This document shows, piece after piece, positions 50,024-60,398 of a stretch of 64,000 nucleotides of DNA. A program made the position numbers and the translations under genes. The stretch's first letter is position 1. Every line of letters begins with the position of its first letter. Source of the DNA: Chitinophaga varians (GTDB taxonomy: Bacteria; Bacteroidota; Bacteroidia; Chitinophagales; Chitinophagaceae); the NCBI RefSeq assembly GCF_014529945.1, contig NZ_JACVFB010000004.1, positions 434,001 to 498,000 on the forward strand, given 5' to 3'. Below the pieces are notes generated by a model that was given only the letters and a program-made list of their open reading frames with translations, was not told where the DNA came from and searched no databases.

Positions 50024-50199
50024 TTGGCGGAATTGCCAAGTACTTCCGGTTTTCATTTCAGGCAATATTATGGGAAATCAGCTGGGCAAATTTATTGATG
50101 CTGTCAGCTACTATCCCCAAGTATGACGAAGAAGGTAATCCGGATACACCGGTTAAAGACATCGAAGGCAGCGAATTGGCTGCGTTTTTAGGAATGTAA
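50020..50199 (+). CDS. Tail assembly chaperone, second frame
   Basis: 59 aa from ATG 50020 in the -1 frame relative to the preceding gene. Sequence MIGGIAKYFRFSFQAILWEIS...IPKYDEEG. It may be made by re-initiation at ATGA or as a C-terminal extension by -1 frameshifting near TGGGGAA, as for lambda G/GT-like chaperones. Confidence 0.6.
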   Translation: MIGGIAKYFRFSFQAILWEISWANLLMLSATIPKYDEEGNPDTPVKDIEGSELAAFLGM

Positions 50200-50208
50200 A
50201 GGCAGATT

Positions 50209-53200
50209 ATGGCGCTGAATGTAAATGGGGGAGCTTTAGAATTTGATGCCATCATCAATGGCTCACAGTTTCAGGCGCAAATTAATGCTATGGAGCGTCA
50301 GCTTCGTAGTTTATCGGAGAGAGCTAAGAAAGAATCATCCGATTTGGAGCAACTGGCCCAAAAAGCTGCTGCTGCGATAGGCAGTTATCTATCCATCACA
50401 GCAGCAACCAACTTCGTTAAAAAAATGATTGAGGTGCGCGGAGAGTTTCAGCAGTTGGAAGTAGCCTTTACCACTATGCTCCAAAGCAAGGAAAAAGCCG
50501 ACCAACTATTAGCTGACGTAGCCGACCTCGCAGCGAAAACGCCTTTCGGATTGCAGGATGCTGCTCAGGGAACAAAGCAGTTGTTGGCCTATGGATTTCA
50601 GGCTGACGAAATAGTAGATACCCTTACTCGCCTTGGAAACGTAGCATCCGGCGTTTCTGCCCCATTAAATGATGTAGTGTACCTATATGGCACCCTAAAG
50701 ACACAGGGGCGTGCTTATTCACAAGATATAAAGCAGTTCACCGGGAGGGGGATTCCCATTCTTCAGGAGCTGGCGAAACAATATGGCGTAGCGGCTGATG
50801 AGGTTAATGACCTGGTAGCCGCTGGAAAAGTCGGTTTCCCTGATATAGAAAAGGCATTCAAGTCCATGACTTCTGAAGGCGGGATGTTCTTTAATCTAAT
50901 GCAGGAACAGTCCAAAACCCTCGTGGGTCAGATAAGCAACTTGAGTGATGCTTTTGATATGATGCTCAATAATATGGGCAAGCAAACTCAAGGCATTGCA
51001 TCTACTACCATACAGGGACTGACGACATTGGTCGAAAACTACCAAGCAGTTTTGGATGTATTGGAGGTGTTGATTGTTGCTTACGGTACTTATAGAGCCG
51101 CTGTTATTGCTGTGAATGTTGTGACTGCTGCAAATACAGTAATTAACGCAACCAATACGGCGGGAGTCGGAGCGATGACCATATGGGAGTACCTTTATTT
51201 ACAATCATTGGTTGCTGTAGAGAAAGCTCAGAAATTACTCAATGCTACAATGCTATCAAACCCATATGTAGCAATTGCGACATTGCTTGCGGCTCTTGTT
51301 ACTGCAATGATAGTGATGAAAGAGGAGACTATCAAGGCGAAGTCTGCACAAGACCTTCTGAAGGATGCAAACGACAAAGTTACCCAAGGTGTCAGCAAAC
51401 AAACTGCAGCTATATCCCCATATATCTCAATCCTAAAAAATGCTAATGCTACCGAGAAAGAGCGTGAAGTAGCACTTAAGAAGCTGGCTGAAATAAGCCC
51501 GAAGATAGTTGATGGGTTAAATGCGCAGTCAATTTCGCAGGAAAGGTTGAAACAGAATGTTGACGCCTACATTGATTCACTTCGCGAAAAGTATAGAGTA
51601 GAGGCGTTAGGGGAAAAAATTAAGGAATCTATTGAGCTTGAAGAGAAATTTCGCGAACAAATTAAATACACTCAGAAGGCAATAGAGGATGCCAAGAATG
51701 CCACAGGGGTTGAAAAGAATGAAAATTTGGGCCCTGTATACGAACGTCAGTTAAAGGAACAGGAGGAACAACTTAAAAAGCAGATAGCGACAACCAAAGA
51801 GCTGGCATCTGGACAGGTTCAGGAAGAAGCAAAGCGGCAGGTGGCATTGAAGTTGACGAACGCCCAACTGATTGCCCAGGCCAAATCTCTTGATGATATC
51901 GACGCCGTGAGGGATAAGATTGACAAAGACCGTAAAGCTGCTACATCACAAGAAGAACAAATACGGTTGACGAACGACCTCCTTGCTGCTGATAAACGAC
52001 GTGCTGAAATTGATATCTATGCTGCCCGGACAAAATCAGGCAAAGAGGCACTCAAAGTTGAGTCAAAATTGAAGGCTTTGCTTGATCAAATTATTGAACT
52101 TGAAGCCCGTGCCACTTCTGTCAATGAAGGAAAAGAAGATGGTACGGTTGCTAAGCTCCAGGGTGAAGTAAGCAAACTTGCTGAGAAAGCTAAAGCAATT
52201 AAAGCCAGTGATGGTGTAGTTCTCCGAATACAAAAGGCTGGTAAAATCCTGATCGACGATGCTACTGCAAAAGCGGCCGCGAGGGATGTTCAAAACCAAC
52301 TCAATACTGAACTTTCTAACATAAATATTAATCTTTCTGAATCAAAACCTAACACAGAAGCAGAACTTTTGCTGAGGAAGGAAGGTATTGCAAAACGTGT
52401 ACAGCTAGATATCGAAGCCACCAAGCAGCAGTACGCTAATGACATAAAAAGCCAGCAAGCACTACAAGCTAAAACCAATGAGATTAAAGCAGCTGGACGC
52501 CGTGAGGCGTTAGATCTCGACCGGGAATATGCGCAGAGAGCTGTTGATATTCAATTACAGGCAATTAAAGATCAGGCAGATATAAAAAACATCCAAGATC
52601 AGCGAATCGTTAACAACCCGACATCAACAGTAAATCAACGGTACGAGGCACAACAACGAATATTGGAGCGTAATAAAAAGGCCATAAAAGATATGATCGC
52701 GGCGCTCGAAGCCTTTGAAAAAACTGGATTGGGCAACGCTACTGAACTGAATAAGCAGATTGAGCAACTATACAGAAATCTTTCCGATGTAACCACAGAG
52801 GGTAATAATCTAACCAAGAGCCACCTGATTGAAGTGTTTGAGAATCTTCAGAAGGTTCTCGGCAGTTCAAGCGGTGCTTTGCGCAGTTTTGCATCCGATT
52901 TGGCAGGAATCAATGATGGACTTGCTGATACTTTAAATACGATGGCTGATTTAACAGATCAGGTTTCATCTATCGTCGGAACGGCTCAAGGTATCAGTGC
53001 CTACTCAAAAGGAAATGCTGGCCAAGGCAATAGTAACTTTAGTGCAGTAGGTGGGTTAGTAGCAGCTGGAGCAACAATTGGTGCATTTTTCGGTGGCATT
53101 GGCGCTCCGGTTGGTGCAGCAATAGGTGCTATTGCAGGCGCCGTTGTTGCTATTCTTAAAGGCGGCAAAAAGGTGCGGGAATCCCTCCAAAAAACCTATG

Positions 53201-54198
53201 AGGCAATTTACACCTTCCAGATAAACCAAGAGCTAGGTGAGTACCGCATTAACGCGCTTCTCCGTCAGCGGAATCTGATCAAAGCCCAAGAACTCAAGCT
53301 CACGCTGGACAACATGAAGGCCCAGGAGAAGGCATTGACGCTGAACCAAAAGCAGAATCAATCCGACCAGGATCGCATAATGGCGTTACTTCAGCAGGAG
53401 AGTTACATCACCGGTGTTGATCAGAAGAAGTACGGCGGCTTCTTGGGTCTATGGCGTAAAAGCATGCCGGTAAATCAGTATTCTACGCTATTAGGCATGA
53501 CCTTCGACCAGATAGAAGCGCTGTATCAATCCGGCCAGCTGGACGGGAAAGCAAAGGCATTATTTGAACAACTTCAGCAGCTACAGCAGGAAGGTAAAGA
53601 CATACAGTCCCAATTAGATGCCTTGGCAGATAAGGCCAAGGAGGTATTTACCGGGACAACAGCCGATTCCATTACCGACAGCATTGTCGAAGGGTTCAAA
53701 AATGGTCAGTATGCGGCTGAGAGCTTCGCGGACAACTTCGAAGAACTTATGCGCGGCGCCGCTCTCAATGCTCTGAAGTACCAGTATTTGGAAGGGCCAC
53801 TGAAGGACTTCTATAATCAATTTGCGAAAGCCTCCGAATCGGACGGTGTGTTAACCAAAGACGAGATTCAGCAGCTTCAGGAGAAATACAACCAGATTAT
53901 CAAGTCTGCCGGCGACCAGTTCCAGCAGCTTCAGGATATTACCGGGCTGAACTTAGCATCTGGAAGCGGCAATAGCCAAAACAGTCTGAAAGGGGCATTC
54001 TCAAGCATGACAGAGCAGACAGCGGAACTCCTCGCGGGGCAGTTTGGTGGGCTCCGGATCAACATGATTCAGCAGGTACAGATCTGTACGCAGCAACTGT
54101 CGGTACTTACTAAAATAGAGTTCAACACAGCGACCCTTATTGATGTACGTGCCGATATCCGGTATTTAAAAGACAAAGGAATTAAAATAGTGAAGTAA
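50209..54198 (+). CDS. Tail tape measure protein
   Basis: 1,329 aa. N-terminal tape-measure domain (about 75-250: GEFQQLEVAFTTML, FGLQDAAQGTKQLLAYG, FTGRGIPILQELAKQYGV). Central hydrophobic segments near 285-320 and 350-370, long coiled coils (450-900) and a Gly/Ala-rich TM-like stretch (about 945-985: AAGATIGAFFGGIGAPVGAA). Length predicts a tail roughly 200 nm long by the usual 0.15 nm per residue rule. Confidence 0.93.
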   Translation: MALNVNGGALEFDAIINGSQFQAQINAMERQLRSLSERAKKESSDLEQLAQKAAAAIGSYLSITAATNFVKKMIEVRGEFQQLEVAFTTMLQSKEKADQLLADVADLAAKTPFGLQDAAQGTKQLLAYGFQADEIVDTLTRLGNVASGVSAPLNDVVYLYGTLKTQGRAYSQDIKQFTGRGIPILQELAKQYGVAADEVNDLVAAGKVGFPDIEKAFKSMTSEGGMFFNLMQEQSKTLVGQISNLSDAFDMMLNNMGKQTQGIASTTIQGLTTLVENYQAVLDVLEVLIVAYGTYRAAVIAVNVVTAANTVINATNTAGVGAMTIWEYLYLQSLVAVEKAQKLLNATMLSNPYVAIATLLAALVTAMIVMKEETIKAKSAQDLLKDANDKVTQGVSKQTAAISPYISILKNANATEKEREVALKKLAEISPKIVDGLNAQSISQERLKQNVDAYIDSLREKYRVEALGEKIKESIELEEKFREQIKYTQKAIEDAKNATGVEKNENLGPVYERQLKEQEEQLKKQIATTKELASGQVQEEAKRQVALKLTNAQLIAQAKSLDDIDAVRDKIDKDRKAATSQEEQIRLTNDLLAADKRRAEIDIYAARTKSGKEALKVESKLKALLDQIIELEARATSVNEGKEDGTVAKLQGEVSKLAEKAKAIKASDGVVLRIQKAGKILIDDATAKAAARDVQNQLNTELSNININLSESKPNTEAELLLRKEGIAKRVQLDIEATKQQYANDIKSQQALQAKTNEIKAAGRREALDLDREYAQRAVDIQLQAIKDQADIKNIQDQRIVNNPTSTVNQRYEAQQRILERNKKAIKDMIAALEAFEKTGLGNATELNKQIEQLYRNLSDVTTEGNNLTKSHLIEVFENLQKVLGSSSGALRSFASDLAGINDGLADTLNTMADLTDQVSSIVGTAQGISAYSKGNAGQGNSNFSAVGGLVAAGATIGAFFGGIGAPVGAAIGAIAGAVVAILKGGKKVRESLQKTYEAIYTFQINQELGEYRINALLRQRNLIKAQELKLTLDNMKAQEKALTLNQKQNQSDQDRIMALLQQESYITGVDQKKYGGFLGLWRKSMPVNQYSTLLGMTFDQIEALYQSGQLDGKAKALFEQLQQLQQEGKDIQSQLDALADKAKEVFTGTTADSITDSIVEGFKNGQYAAESFADNFEELMRGAALNALKYQYLEGPLKDFYNQFAKASESDGVLTKDEIQQLQEKYNQIIKSAGDQFQQLQDITGLNLASGSGNSQNSLKGAFSSMTEQTAELLAGQFGGLRINMIQQVQICTQQLSVLTKIEFNTATLIDVRADIRYLKDKGIKIVK

Positions 54199-54689
54199 TG
54201 GCATATCCTACCGGACAATATTTTATTGATGGAATGGACCTGTGGGTGGTCTTCAGCATCATCGTTGCTGCAGGGTCCGACGACCTTTTGAAACTGCCGG
54301 CCAGAAAGGACAGCATCAGCCACGACTGGCTAGACGAAAACGGTACTGATGTTGATCTGTCCAGAGTATTTTTTGAAAGCCGGGAAATCAACCTGGAATG
54401 CGGCATGATCGCCAATGATGAGGCTGACTTTCATAACAAGTTTACCGCGTTTAAAGCGGTAATTGCCCAGCCACAACTTCGCCGGCTGGAGAGTTCTGAG
54501 CTATCCAGCAGTTTTTTTGTCTACTATAAAGATTGCTCGTCTTTCGTTCGGGCTACACGGATTAAAGCGGGCCCCAATGCCGGCAAAGTAGCCGCAAAAT
54601 TCACGTTGGTGCTGGTGGAGAAGTCTCCCACCATTGATTCAAGCAACGTTTTCATGATTACTGATGACAATAGATTGATGATCACATGA
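54198..54689 (+). CDS. Distal tail protein candidate
   Basis: 163 aa. YFIDGMDLWVVFSIIVAAGSDDLLKLP and SREINLECGMIANDEADFHNKFTAF suggest the Dit-like N-terminal domain that follows tape measure genes. Overlaps the tape-measure stop by 1 nt. Context-based. Confidence 0.6.
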   Translation: MAYPTGQYFIDGMDLWVVFSIIVAAGSDDLLKLPARKDSISHDWLDENGTDVDLSRVFFESREINLECGMIANDEADFHNKFTAFKAVIAQPQLRRLESSELSSSFFVYYKDCSSFVRATRIKAGPNAGKVAAKFTLVLVEKSPTIDSSNVFMITDDNRLMIT

Positions 54690-56227
54690 GTTTCCCTATC
54701 ACCATATTGAGAGCAGGGGCCGAGGTGGTGACCATTAAGCCTGACAGCGGTAGTAATCAGCAGAAAACTATCATGGGTGATAACATGGTTACCCTTCAGT
54801 TTAGCCTGAACCGTGCAGTGGCCTTTAAATTGGGCGACTTCTGTAGTGTCTATGGTGAAAATTACTTCCTGAATGATGTGCCTACCGAAAAGAAAGTCAG
54901 TACATACCGGTATGAATACACGCTCACAATGCGATCCGAGTACTTTGACCTATCTAAGGTGCAGTTCATGGACTATGACACTGCTGAAAATGTACGAAGC
55001 GGTGTGTTTTCGCTCATGGGGAATGCCGACACATTCATGGATCTTTTGATCAAAAATGCGAACCGCGTCGGCGCAGGCTGGACCCGCGGTACAGTGATCG
55101 GAACATCATATCAGAATATGACATTCAATTCTGAGTCATGCCTGACGGTGTTGGGCCGGTTGGCTCAGCAGTTTGGCACAGAGTATTCCATAGAGGGTAA
55201 AAAGATTAGTCTTGATAAGCGGCAGGTAGACACCGGAGTCACTTTACGCCAGGGAAAGGACAAAGGGCTTTATGATATCACCCGGAAGAATTTTTCAGAC
55301 AGTCGTGTGATTACCCGGCTGTATGCATTCGGGGCATCAACCAATCTGCCTCCTGATTATCGAAACTATGCCGGTAGGCTTCTTATGACCGGAGGGATTC
55401 AGTATTTGGAGAAAAATACATCCAAGTACGGGGTAATTGAGGCGGCCAAGGTATGGGACGACATTTATCCGCATCGTACAGGAAAGGTAACTGCAGTTAA
55501 CGCAGGGAATGTGTTCACATTTAAGGACGCGGCTATTGACTTCAACGTCAATGATCAGCTACTTCCGGGTGTATCGGCTAAGGTTACATTCAATACAGGT
55601 GAACTGGCCGGCTACACTTTCGATATCCAGAAGTTTGACAATATTGCCAAAGAGTTCACCATCTTAAAAAATAAGGATGAGAAAGCAGTCGATGTACCAA
55701 GCGCCATACAGCGGCCGGCGATCGGGGACGAATACGTGTTGGTGGATATCAAAATGCCGCAGACGTATATTGATGCAGCTGAGGCGGCGTTGAAAACCGC
55801 GGCTCAGGATGTTCTGAATGCTCAAAGCGAACCCCTAATTGAATTTGACATGACATGTGATCCTGCTTACTTCCGGAAGTACAATTTGACGCCTAACATC
55901 GGTGATCTGATTTGGGTAGTTGATGCCAACCTTGAAATTAATAAGCGCACTCGCGTGACTTCTTTTACTAGGGAGTTTGAAGATGAGTATACATTCAAGC
56001 TGACGCTTTCTGATGGGGTGGCTGTCCAGCCGGTGCAGGAGCTGTATAATAACACTGGGGATAATTCGCGTGAAATATCCAATATCAACCAACGGTTAAA
56101 CAACCGGACAAGTGAAAACAACTTTGTAGGACCGGTAGTTATGGCAGATATTCCAACAATCACGGATACTACAGGTTATAATCAGCTTTTTGTTGATGCA
56201 AATGGCAAAGTGTATAAAAAGGTTTAA
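54686..56227 (+). CDS. Tail tip / Tal-like protein
   Basis: 513 aa. Beta-rich hub-like sequence (FKLGDFCSVYGENYFLND, YEYTLTMRSEYFDLSKVQFM, FDMTCDPAYFRKYNLTPNIGDLIWV) with C-terminal VDANGKVYKKV. The order after the Dit-like gene and before fibres indicates a baseplate hub. No hydrolase motif seen. Confidence 0.65.
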   Translation: MSFPITILRAGAEVVTIKPDSGSNQQKTIMGDNMVTLQFSLNRAVAFKLGDFCSVYGENYFLNDVPTEKKVSTYRYEYTLTMRSEYFDLSKVQFMDYDTAENVRSGVFSLMGNADTFMDLLIKNANRVGAGWTRGTVIGTSYQNMTFNSESCLTVLGRLAQQFGTEYSIEGKKISLDKRQVDTGVTLRQGKDKGLYDITRKNFSDSRVITRLYAFGASTNLPPDYRNYAGRLLMTGGIQYLEKNTSKYGVIEAAKVWDDIYPHRTGKVTAVNAGNVFTFKDAAIDFNVNDQLLPGVSAKVTFNTGELAGYTFDIQKFDNIAKEFTILKNKDEKAVDVPSAIQRPAIGDEYVLVDIKMPQTYIDAAEAALKTAAQDVLNAQSEPLIEFDMTCDPAYFRKYNLTPNIGDLIWVVDANLEINKRTRVTSFTREFEDEYTFKLTLSDGVAVQPVQELYNNTGDNSREISNINQRLNNRTSENNFVGPVVMADIPTITDTTGYNQLFVDANGKVYKKV

Positions 56228-56229
56228 CA

Positions 56230-57528
56230 ATGGCAGATTACCAGGGCATAATAAACGAAACCGGGCAACATGTAACCATTTCACTGCCCACAGCTCGGCA
56301 GCCAGAATATCCGGCATTTACTGACATCGCTGATGATGACATAATTACTGGTTTTGATACTTCTGAGAACAAAACCAAGAAGATGTCAGCTGCTCAGCTC
56401 CGTGATAAGTTAACCGGTACCGGGACAACTACCCCGCCTGTACTTTCCGGTGCGGACATGGAAATTACCATTCCCAGTACGCTTGTTGGTCAGAAGCGTA
56501 TCGATATCCCGGCACTCGCAGGTCTTACCTACTATATTGAGCGTATTGGATCCGGCCGACTATGGTCTAGCTGGTACAACGTTATTTCCACTGGCGGCTT
56601 TGAGTTGACAAGGGGTAACGATGTTTTTAGGCAGAATGATAAATATGTAGCGCATATCTACGAATATGAAGGCGGCAACACCTCAATACCAGGTGGAGGA
56701 AGTAGTTCTTCATTCATCAAAGGTATTGTACCGGTTACCGGTGATAAAATTCTGACCAACTCGGACATCAATAAGCTGATCAATTTTTCAACTGGTTCGG
56801 GTAAAGTTACCGTCACTTTGGATGATGTTGCAGCTATTGAAGAGAATGGTGTTTATCACTTCAGTGCGATGGTTAACAATACCTACAAAACCACTATTAA
56901 AGGTACCAACGGCCAGTTTATCTACATAAACGGGTCCGCGAAACTTAAAATATTCTTAGGGCCCGGAGAAACTTGTAGGTTATATCGCGCTACCGACGGT
57001 TGGTACTGTATAGACCCTATTGACGGCTATTTAAGAGTGGGTCAGCCAATTGCAGCATACGGTAATTTTTTAAATTCTGTGATAGCAAATGGTTCTTTAA
57101 TAATGCGAAGTTCAGAGCCTCGGTTGTGGGAAGCTGTACAGGAATTTGGTCTTAGCCTGGTCAGCGATGCGACTTGGACTTCTAGTATTGATTACTGTGG
57201 CTGCTTCTCAACTGGAGATGGTTCAACGACTTTCAGATTGCCGGATCTGCGTGGTACCTCAATTCGGTTTTTAGATTTAGGCAGAGGGTTATCCACAGCC
57301 CCCAGGCCTTATAATAACGCTGGCGGATATCGTCGGGATTACACAGGACCACATACCCATCCTTATATAGACACTGGTGGTCCTTTCATGGGGACTGACA
57401 ACTTTGTCGGAGGAGGTACATTTAACGCCGGCCAATTTGAAAGAGAATCTGGCATTAATAGGGATTCGGGAACATCTACAGAAACAACTATTAAGGACGT
57501 AGGGTTTTACCCGAGAATAGGGACTTGA
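56230..57528 (+). CDS. Tail fibre with collar-like C-terminal domain
   Basis: 432 aa. The N-terminal part binds the tail (by order). The C-terminal part has STGDGSTTFRLPDLRG and GPHTHPYID, i.e. tail-collar domain with an HxH metal motif, ending in VGFYPRIGT. Receptor binding likely. Confidence 0.8.
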   Translation: MADYQGIINETGQHVTISLPTARQPEYPAFTDIADDDIITGFDTSENKTKKMSAAQLRDKLTGTGTTTPPVLSGADMEITIPSTLVGQKRIDIPALAGLTYYIERIGSGRLWSSWYNVISTGGFELTRGNDVFRQNDKYVAHIYEYEGGNTSIPGGGSSSSFIKGIVPVTGDKILTNSDINKLINFSTGSGKVTVTLDDVAAIEENGVYHFSAMVNNTYKTTIKGTNGQFIYINGSAKLKIFLGPGETCRLYRATDGWYCIDPIDGYLRVGQPIAAYGNFLNSVIANGSLIMRSSEPRLWEAVQEFGLSLVSDATWTSSIDYCGCFSTGDGSTTFRLPDLRGTSIRFLDLGRGLSTAPRPYNNAGGYRRDYTGPHTHPYIDTGGPFMGTDNFVGGGTFNAGQFERESGINRDSGTSTETTIKDVGFYPRIGT

Positions 57529-57575
57529 TTCCTGCCGACAGTAAAGCATAATATCAGTAAAAATAATTTCTAAAA

Positions 57576-59792
57576 ATGAAAAGAATATTGTTTGTTACCC
57601 AATTTTTGATTTATTCGCTCGCTACGAGCGCACAGTTCTTAGATCCTGACTATGAACCAAAGAATTTGGACATGTTGCGTGTTGAGTCTGTATTGCAGCT
57701 ACCACATAGAGATACCGTTAATCTTATTAGTCCCGATACAATAGGAACAATTGTCTTCCGTCCAGCCGACAACACAGTCTACATAAAGAAGCCTGGTAAA
57801 TGGGAGAGTCTAGCCAGCGGTGATGGAATTGCTGCTCGCTGGGATTCAACTACCACCAAAATAAAACTGGGCTATGTCAATGTGCAGTGGTTCGGTGCGA
57901 ATCCTGATGGCACTGGAGATAATAAAGCGGCAATTCAGGCGGCGGTAAACAGTGCGCCGGCTGTGTTTTTCCCGGCTGGAACCTATTCGATATCCGGAAG
58001 CATATTATTAAACAGTGCGACGCTTATTTACGGCAACAACGCCGTAATCCGTATTACCAGCAATGGTCCTGCATTTGTCGTAAACGCAAGTGGGTGCCAG
58101 TTCACCGGCATGAACTTTAAGGGCACCGGCCGGGGGACCATGACCAACTACGCTACCCTTTACCCGAACCAGCACGGTATCAGTGTATCTCAGAACCTCT
58201 ACAACCTGGTTGTGGACCGGGTATCGGCTGATAGTTTGGGCGGTGCAGCGGTATACGCAAAGAAGAACACAACCGGTTATATTGTGCCGGGACTTGGTGG
58301 CCGGATAACAAACTCCCGGTTTACCAACAGCATGTACGGGGTATATCTGGATAGTCTGACGGAGTACTTCAGCACAGCGAACTGTCATATAAGCCATAAC
58401 CAGTATGGATTTTTGAACCGGGGCGGTAACAACAGCATGATCGGCGGCACGCTGGATAGCAATCGTACGGCCGTGTTTCTGGATTCAACCCTCAATGATG
58501 GGCACAGCGTGTTTTCCGGGGTGACCATCAATCATAACATCGACTACAGTATCCGCGCCCGTAAGATAATTGGCAGCTTCCTCTTTACAGGATGCCAGAT
58601 CTTCTTTGGTGATATCAAGCTGGACACCAGCCGGTACATCAGGCTTATCGGTAGTACCGTGAAAATTGATAGCATCCATCTTAAAAAATCGGATTCGCTA
58701 TTAGTTTCAGGCAATCTATTTTTCTCCCCACCATACCTTGATAACGTAAGCAGTAGCACCAAGTGGTTTGACAATACTTTCATGTCTGGTGTGCCTACCG
58801 TGGATATGGGTAATAACCTGGCATACGGGCTTAACGTATCCGGCCCTGTTTCTGTGGCGAACTACATCAAAACCAATGTGCCCCCCACTAATATAGGGGC
58901 AAGTCACTATTACCTGTCCAATGGGAATCTAAGGAACACCATGGGCCTCCTTAATCCAGAGACCGGTGCTGAGGGTGTAGGGTCAGATTTTTACATAGCG
59001 CACTATCCACAATCAGGCAGGGCGGATAGTGCTAAAATTGACTTGCGAATCGTGCGGCAGAACGGTAATGTGGCTGTGGGATTGGACACAATAACACCGC
59101 TGTATAAGCTGCATGTCGGTGGCATCATAAGCAGCAATCACAATCCCATTGTAGGCACCACCGAACTAACTGCCACAACCAACGATAGTCTGGCCAGCAC
59201 CAAGTTCGTGAAAAATGTCATTTCTGCTACTCAGATAGCGATAGGAACCAGTGGAACAGATGTGAATATTGCCGGCAACCTTAACCCTGCAGGGGCTGTG
59301 ACGCTCAATGTGCCCTCTGCCAGCAGCACCGTCCGCGGTGTAGTAACCACCGGTACACAAATCTTTGCAGGTACAAAGACATTCCTAAACAATCCCATGG
59401 CAAATAACGCCAGTGGCGGAGCGTTCGTCGCACAGGACGGCGCCGGCAGCAATCTGCTTTTTCTCGGAGCAGACAAGGCGGCCTTTGGAGGTGGAAGCGC
59501 GGATGGTCTTGCGTTCGTTTACGGAAGCAACAGCTTCCACATCGCCACCAATGCCCAGCGGCGTGTAACTGTCGATGGAAGTGGTAATATGGGCGTAGGA
59601 ATTACAACCCCAACAAGTAAAGTCGACATTTCGGGTTCTTCCGGGTACAATCAGTTACGGCTGAGGACATCATACACACCTACCGCAACAGCTGATGCCA
59701 ATGGTAATACGGGTGATTTCTCTTGGGATGCCAATTACTTCTATATAAAAACCGCTGCTGGATGGAAAAGAGCAGCTTTATCAACTTTCTAA
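57576..59792 (+). CDS. Beta-helix tailspike with N-terminal signal peptide
   Basis: 738 aa. Residues 1-20 (MKRILFVTQFLIYSLATSAQ) form an apparent Sec signal peptide. VQWFGANPDGTGDNKAAIQAAV (about 109-130) starts a pectate-lyase-type right-handed beta-helix (about 110-400), followed by fibre-like repeats and C-terminal DANYFYIKTAAGWKR. Probably a depolymerase or receptor-binding spike. A signal peptide on a virion protein is odd. Confidence 0.78.
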   Translation: MKRILFVTQFLIYSLATSAQFLDPDYEPKNLDMLRVESVLQLPHRDTVNLISPDTIGTIVFRPADNTVYIKKPGKWESLASGDGIAARWDSTTTKIKLGYVNVQWFGANPDGTGDNKAAIQAAVNSAPAVFFPAGTYSISGSILLNSATLIYGNNAVIRITSNGPAFVVNASGCQFTGMNFKGTGRGTMTNYATLYPNQHGISVSQNLYNLVVDRVSADSLGGAAVYAKKNTTGYIVPGLGGRITNSRFTNSMYGVYLDSLTEYFSTANCHISHNQYGFLNRGGNNSMIGGTLDSNRTAVFLDSTLNDGHSVFSGVTINHNIDYSIRARKIIGSFLFTGCQIFFGDIKLDTSRYIRLIGSTVKIDSIHLKKSDSLLVSGNLFFSPPYLDNVSSSTKWFDNTFMSGVPTVDMGNNLAYGLNVSGPVSVANYIKTNVPPTNIGASHYYLSNGNLRNTMGLLNPETGAEGVGSDFYIAHYPQSGRADSAKIDLRIVRQNGNVAVGLDTITPLYKLHVGGIISSNHNPIVGTTELTATTNDSLASTKFVKNVISATQIAIGTSGTDVNIAGNLNPAGAVTLNVPSASSTVRGVVTTGTQIFAGTKTFLNNPMANNASGGAFVAQDGAGSNLLFLGADKAAFGGGSADGLAFVYGSNSFHIATNAQRRVTVDGSGNMGVGITTPTSKVDISGSSGYNQLRLRTSYTPTATADANGNTGDFSWDANYFYIKTAAGWKRAALSTF

Positions 59793-59802
59793 ACAGTGAA
59801 CA

Positions 59803-60138
59803 ATGAAACAAGAATTAATTCAACAGTTGCTTGGCGGAATAGAGTTAATACCATTCACAGTGGCCGTTTTTTATGCATTTGTGGGCGCAATATTAAACCT
59901 GCTGCTTCATGCCAACAAACGTGACGTGAATGCACCTGGCAGCCCAGCCAATTTCAGCTGGAAGTTTTTAATCAGAGACAACTGCAGTCGAATTTTAACA
60001 GGTGCGCTACTGATCCTGATTTGTGTTCGATTTAGCCAGGAATTGCTGGGGCAGCAGCTTACCATGTACTTGGCCTTCGTGATAGGTTTCTCCATTGATC
60101 GGTTAGCGGGCCTCATTAAAAAACTTGACAATAAATAA
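59803..60138 (+). CDS. Holin-like membrane protein
   Basis: 111 aa with three hydrophobic stretches (about 15-36, 63-80 and 86-103) and a basic tail. Position right after the tail genes and before spanin/endolysin genes suggests a holin. Confidence 0.65.
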   Translation: MKQELIQQLLGGIELIPFTVAVFYAFVGAILNLLLHANKRDVNAPGSPANFSWKFLIRDNCSRILTGALLILICVRFSQELLGQQLTMYLAFVIGFSIDRLAGLIKKLDNK

Positions 60139-60140
60139 CC

Positions 60141-60398
60141 ATGGATATACGAGATATACGGCTGAATGTTATTCAGGTTGCTGTGGTGATTGGGCAAACT
60201 ATTGCGGTCGTGGGGTATGTTAGCCGGCAGACCAGTAAGATCGATAGCGTTAACGAATCCACCACAAGGATTGAGCGAAATCAGGAGGCCCAGGCTGCAG
60301 ATAACAAAATATGGAAGGCTAAAATAGAGGCAGATATCGCTGATCTGAAAGTTCGAACTGCCTTGCTGGAGGCCAAAATTAACACTTTGGGACGATGA
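60141..60398 (+). CDS. Small TM plus coiled-coil lysis-region protein
   Basis: 85 aa. One N-terminal TM helix (VIQVAVVIGQTIAVVGYV) and a coiled-coil tail (IERNQEAQAADNKIWKAKIEADIADL). Could be a second holin, an antiholin or an i-spanin-like protein. Overlaps the next gene by 4 nt. Confidence 0.6.
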   Translation: MDIRDIRLNVIQVAVVIGQTIAVVGYVSRQTSKIDSVNESTTRIERNQEAQAADNKIWKAKIEADIADLKVRTALLEAKINTLGR

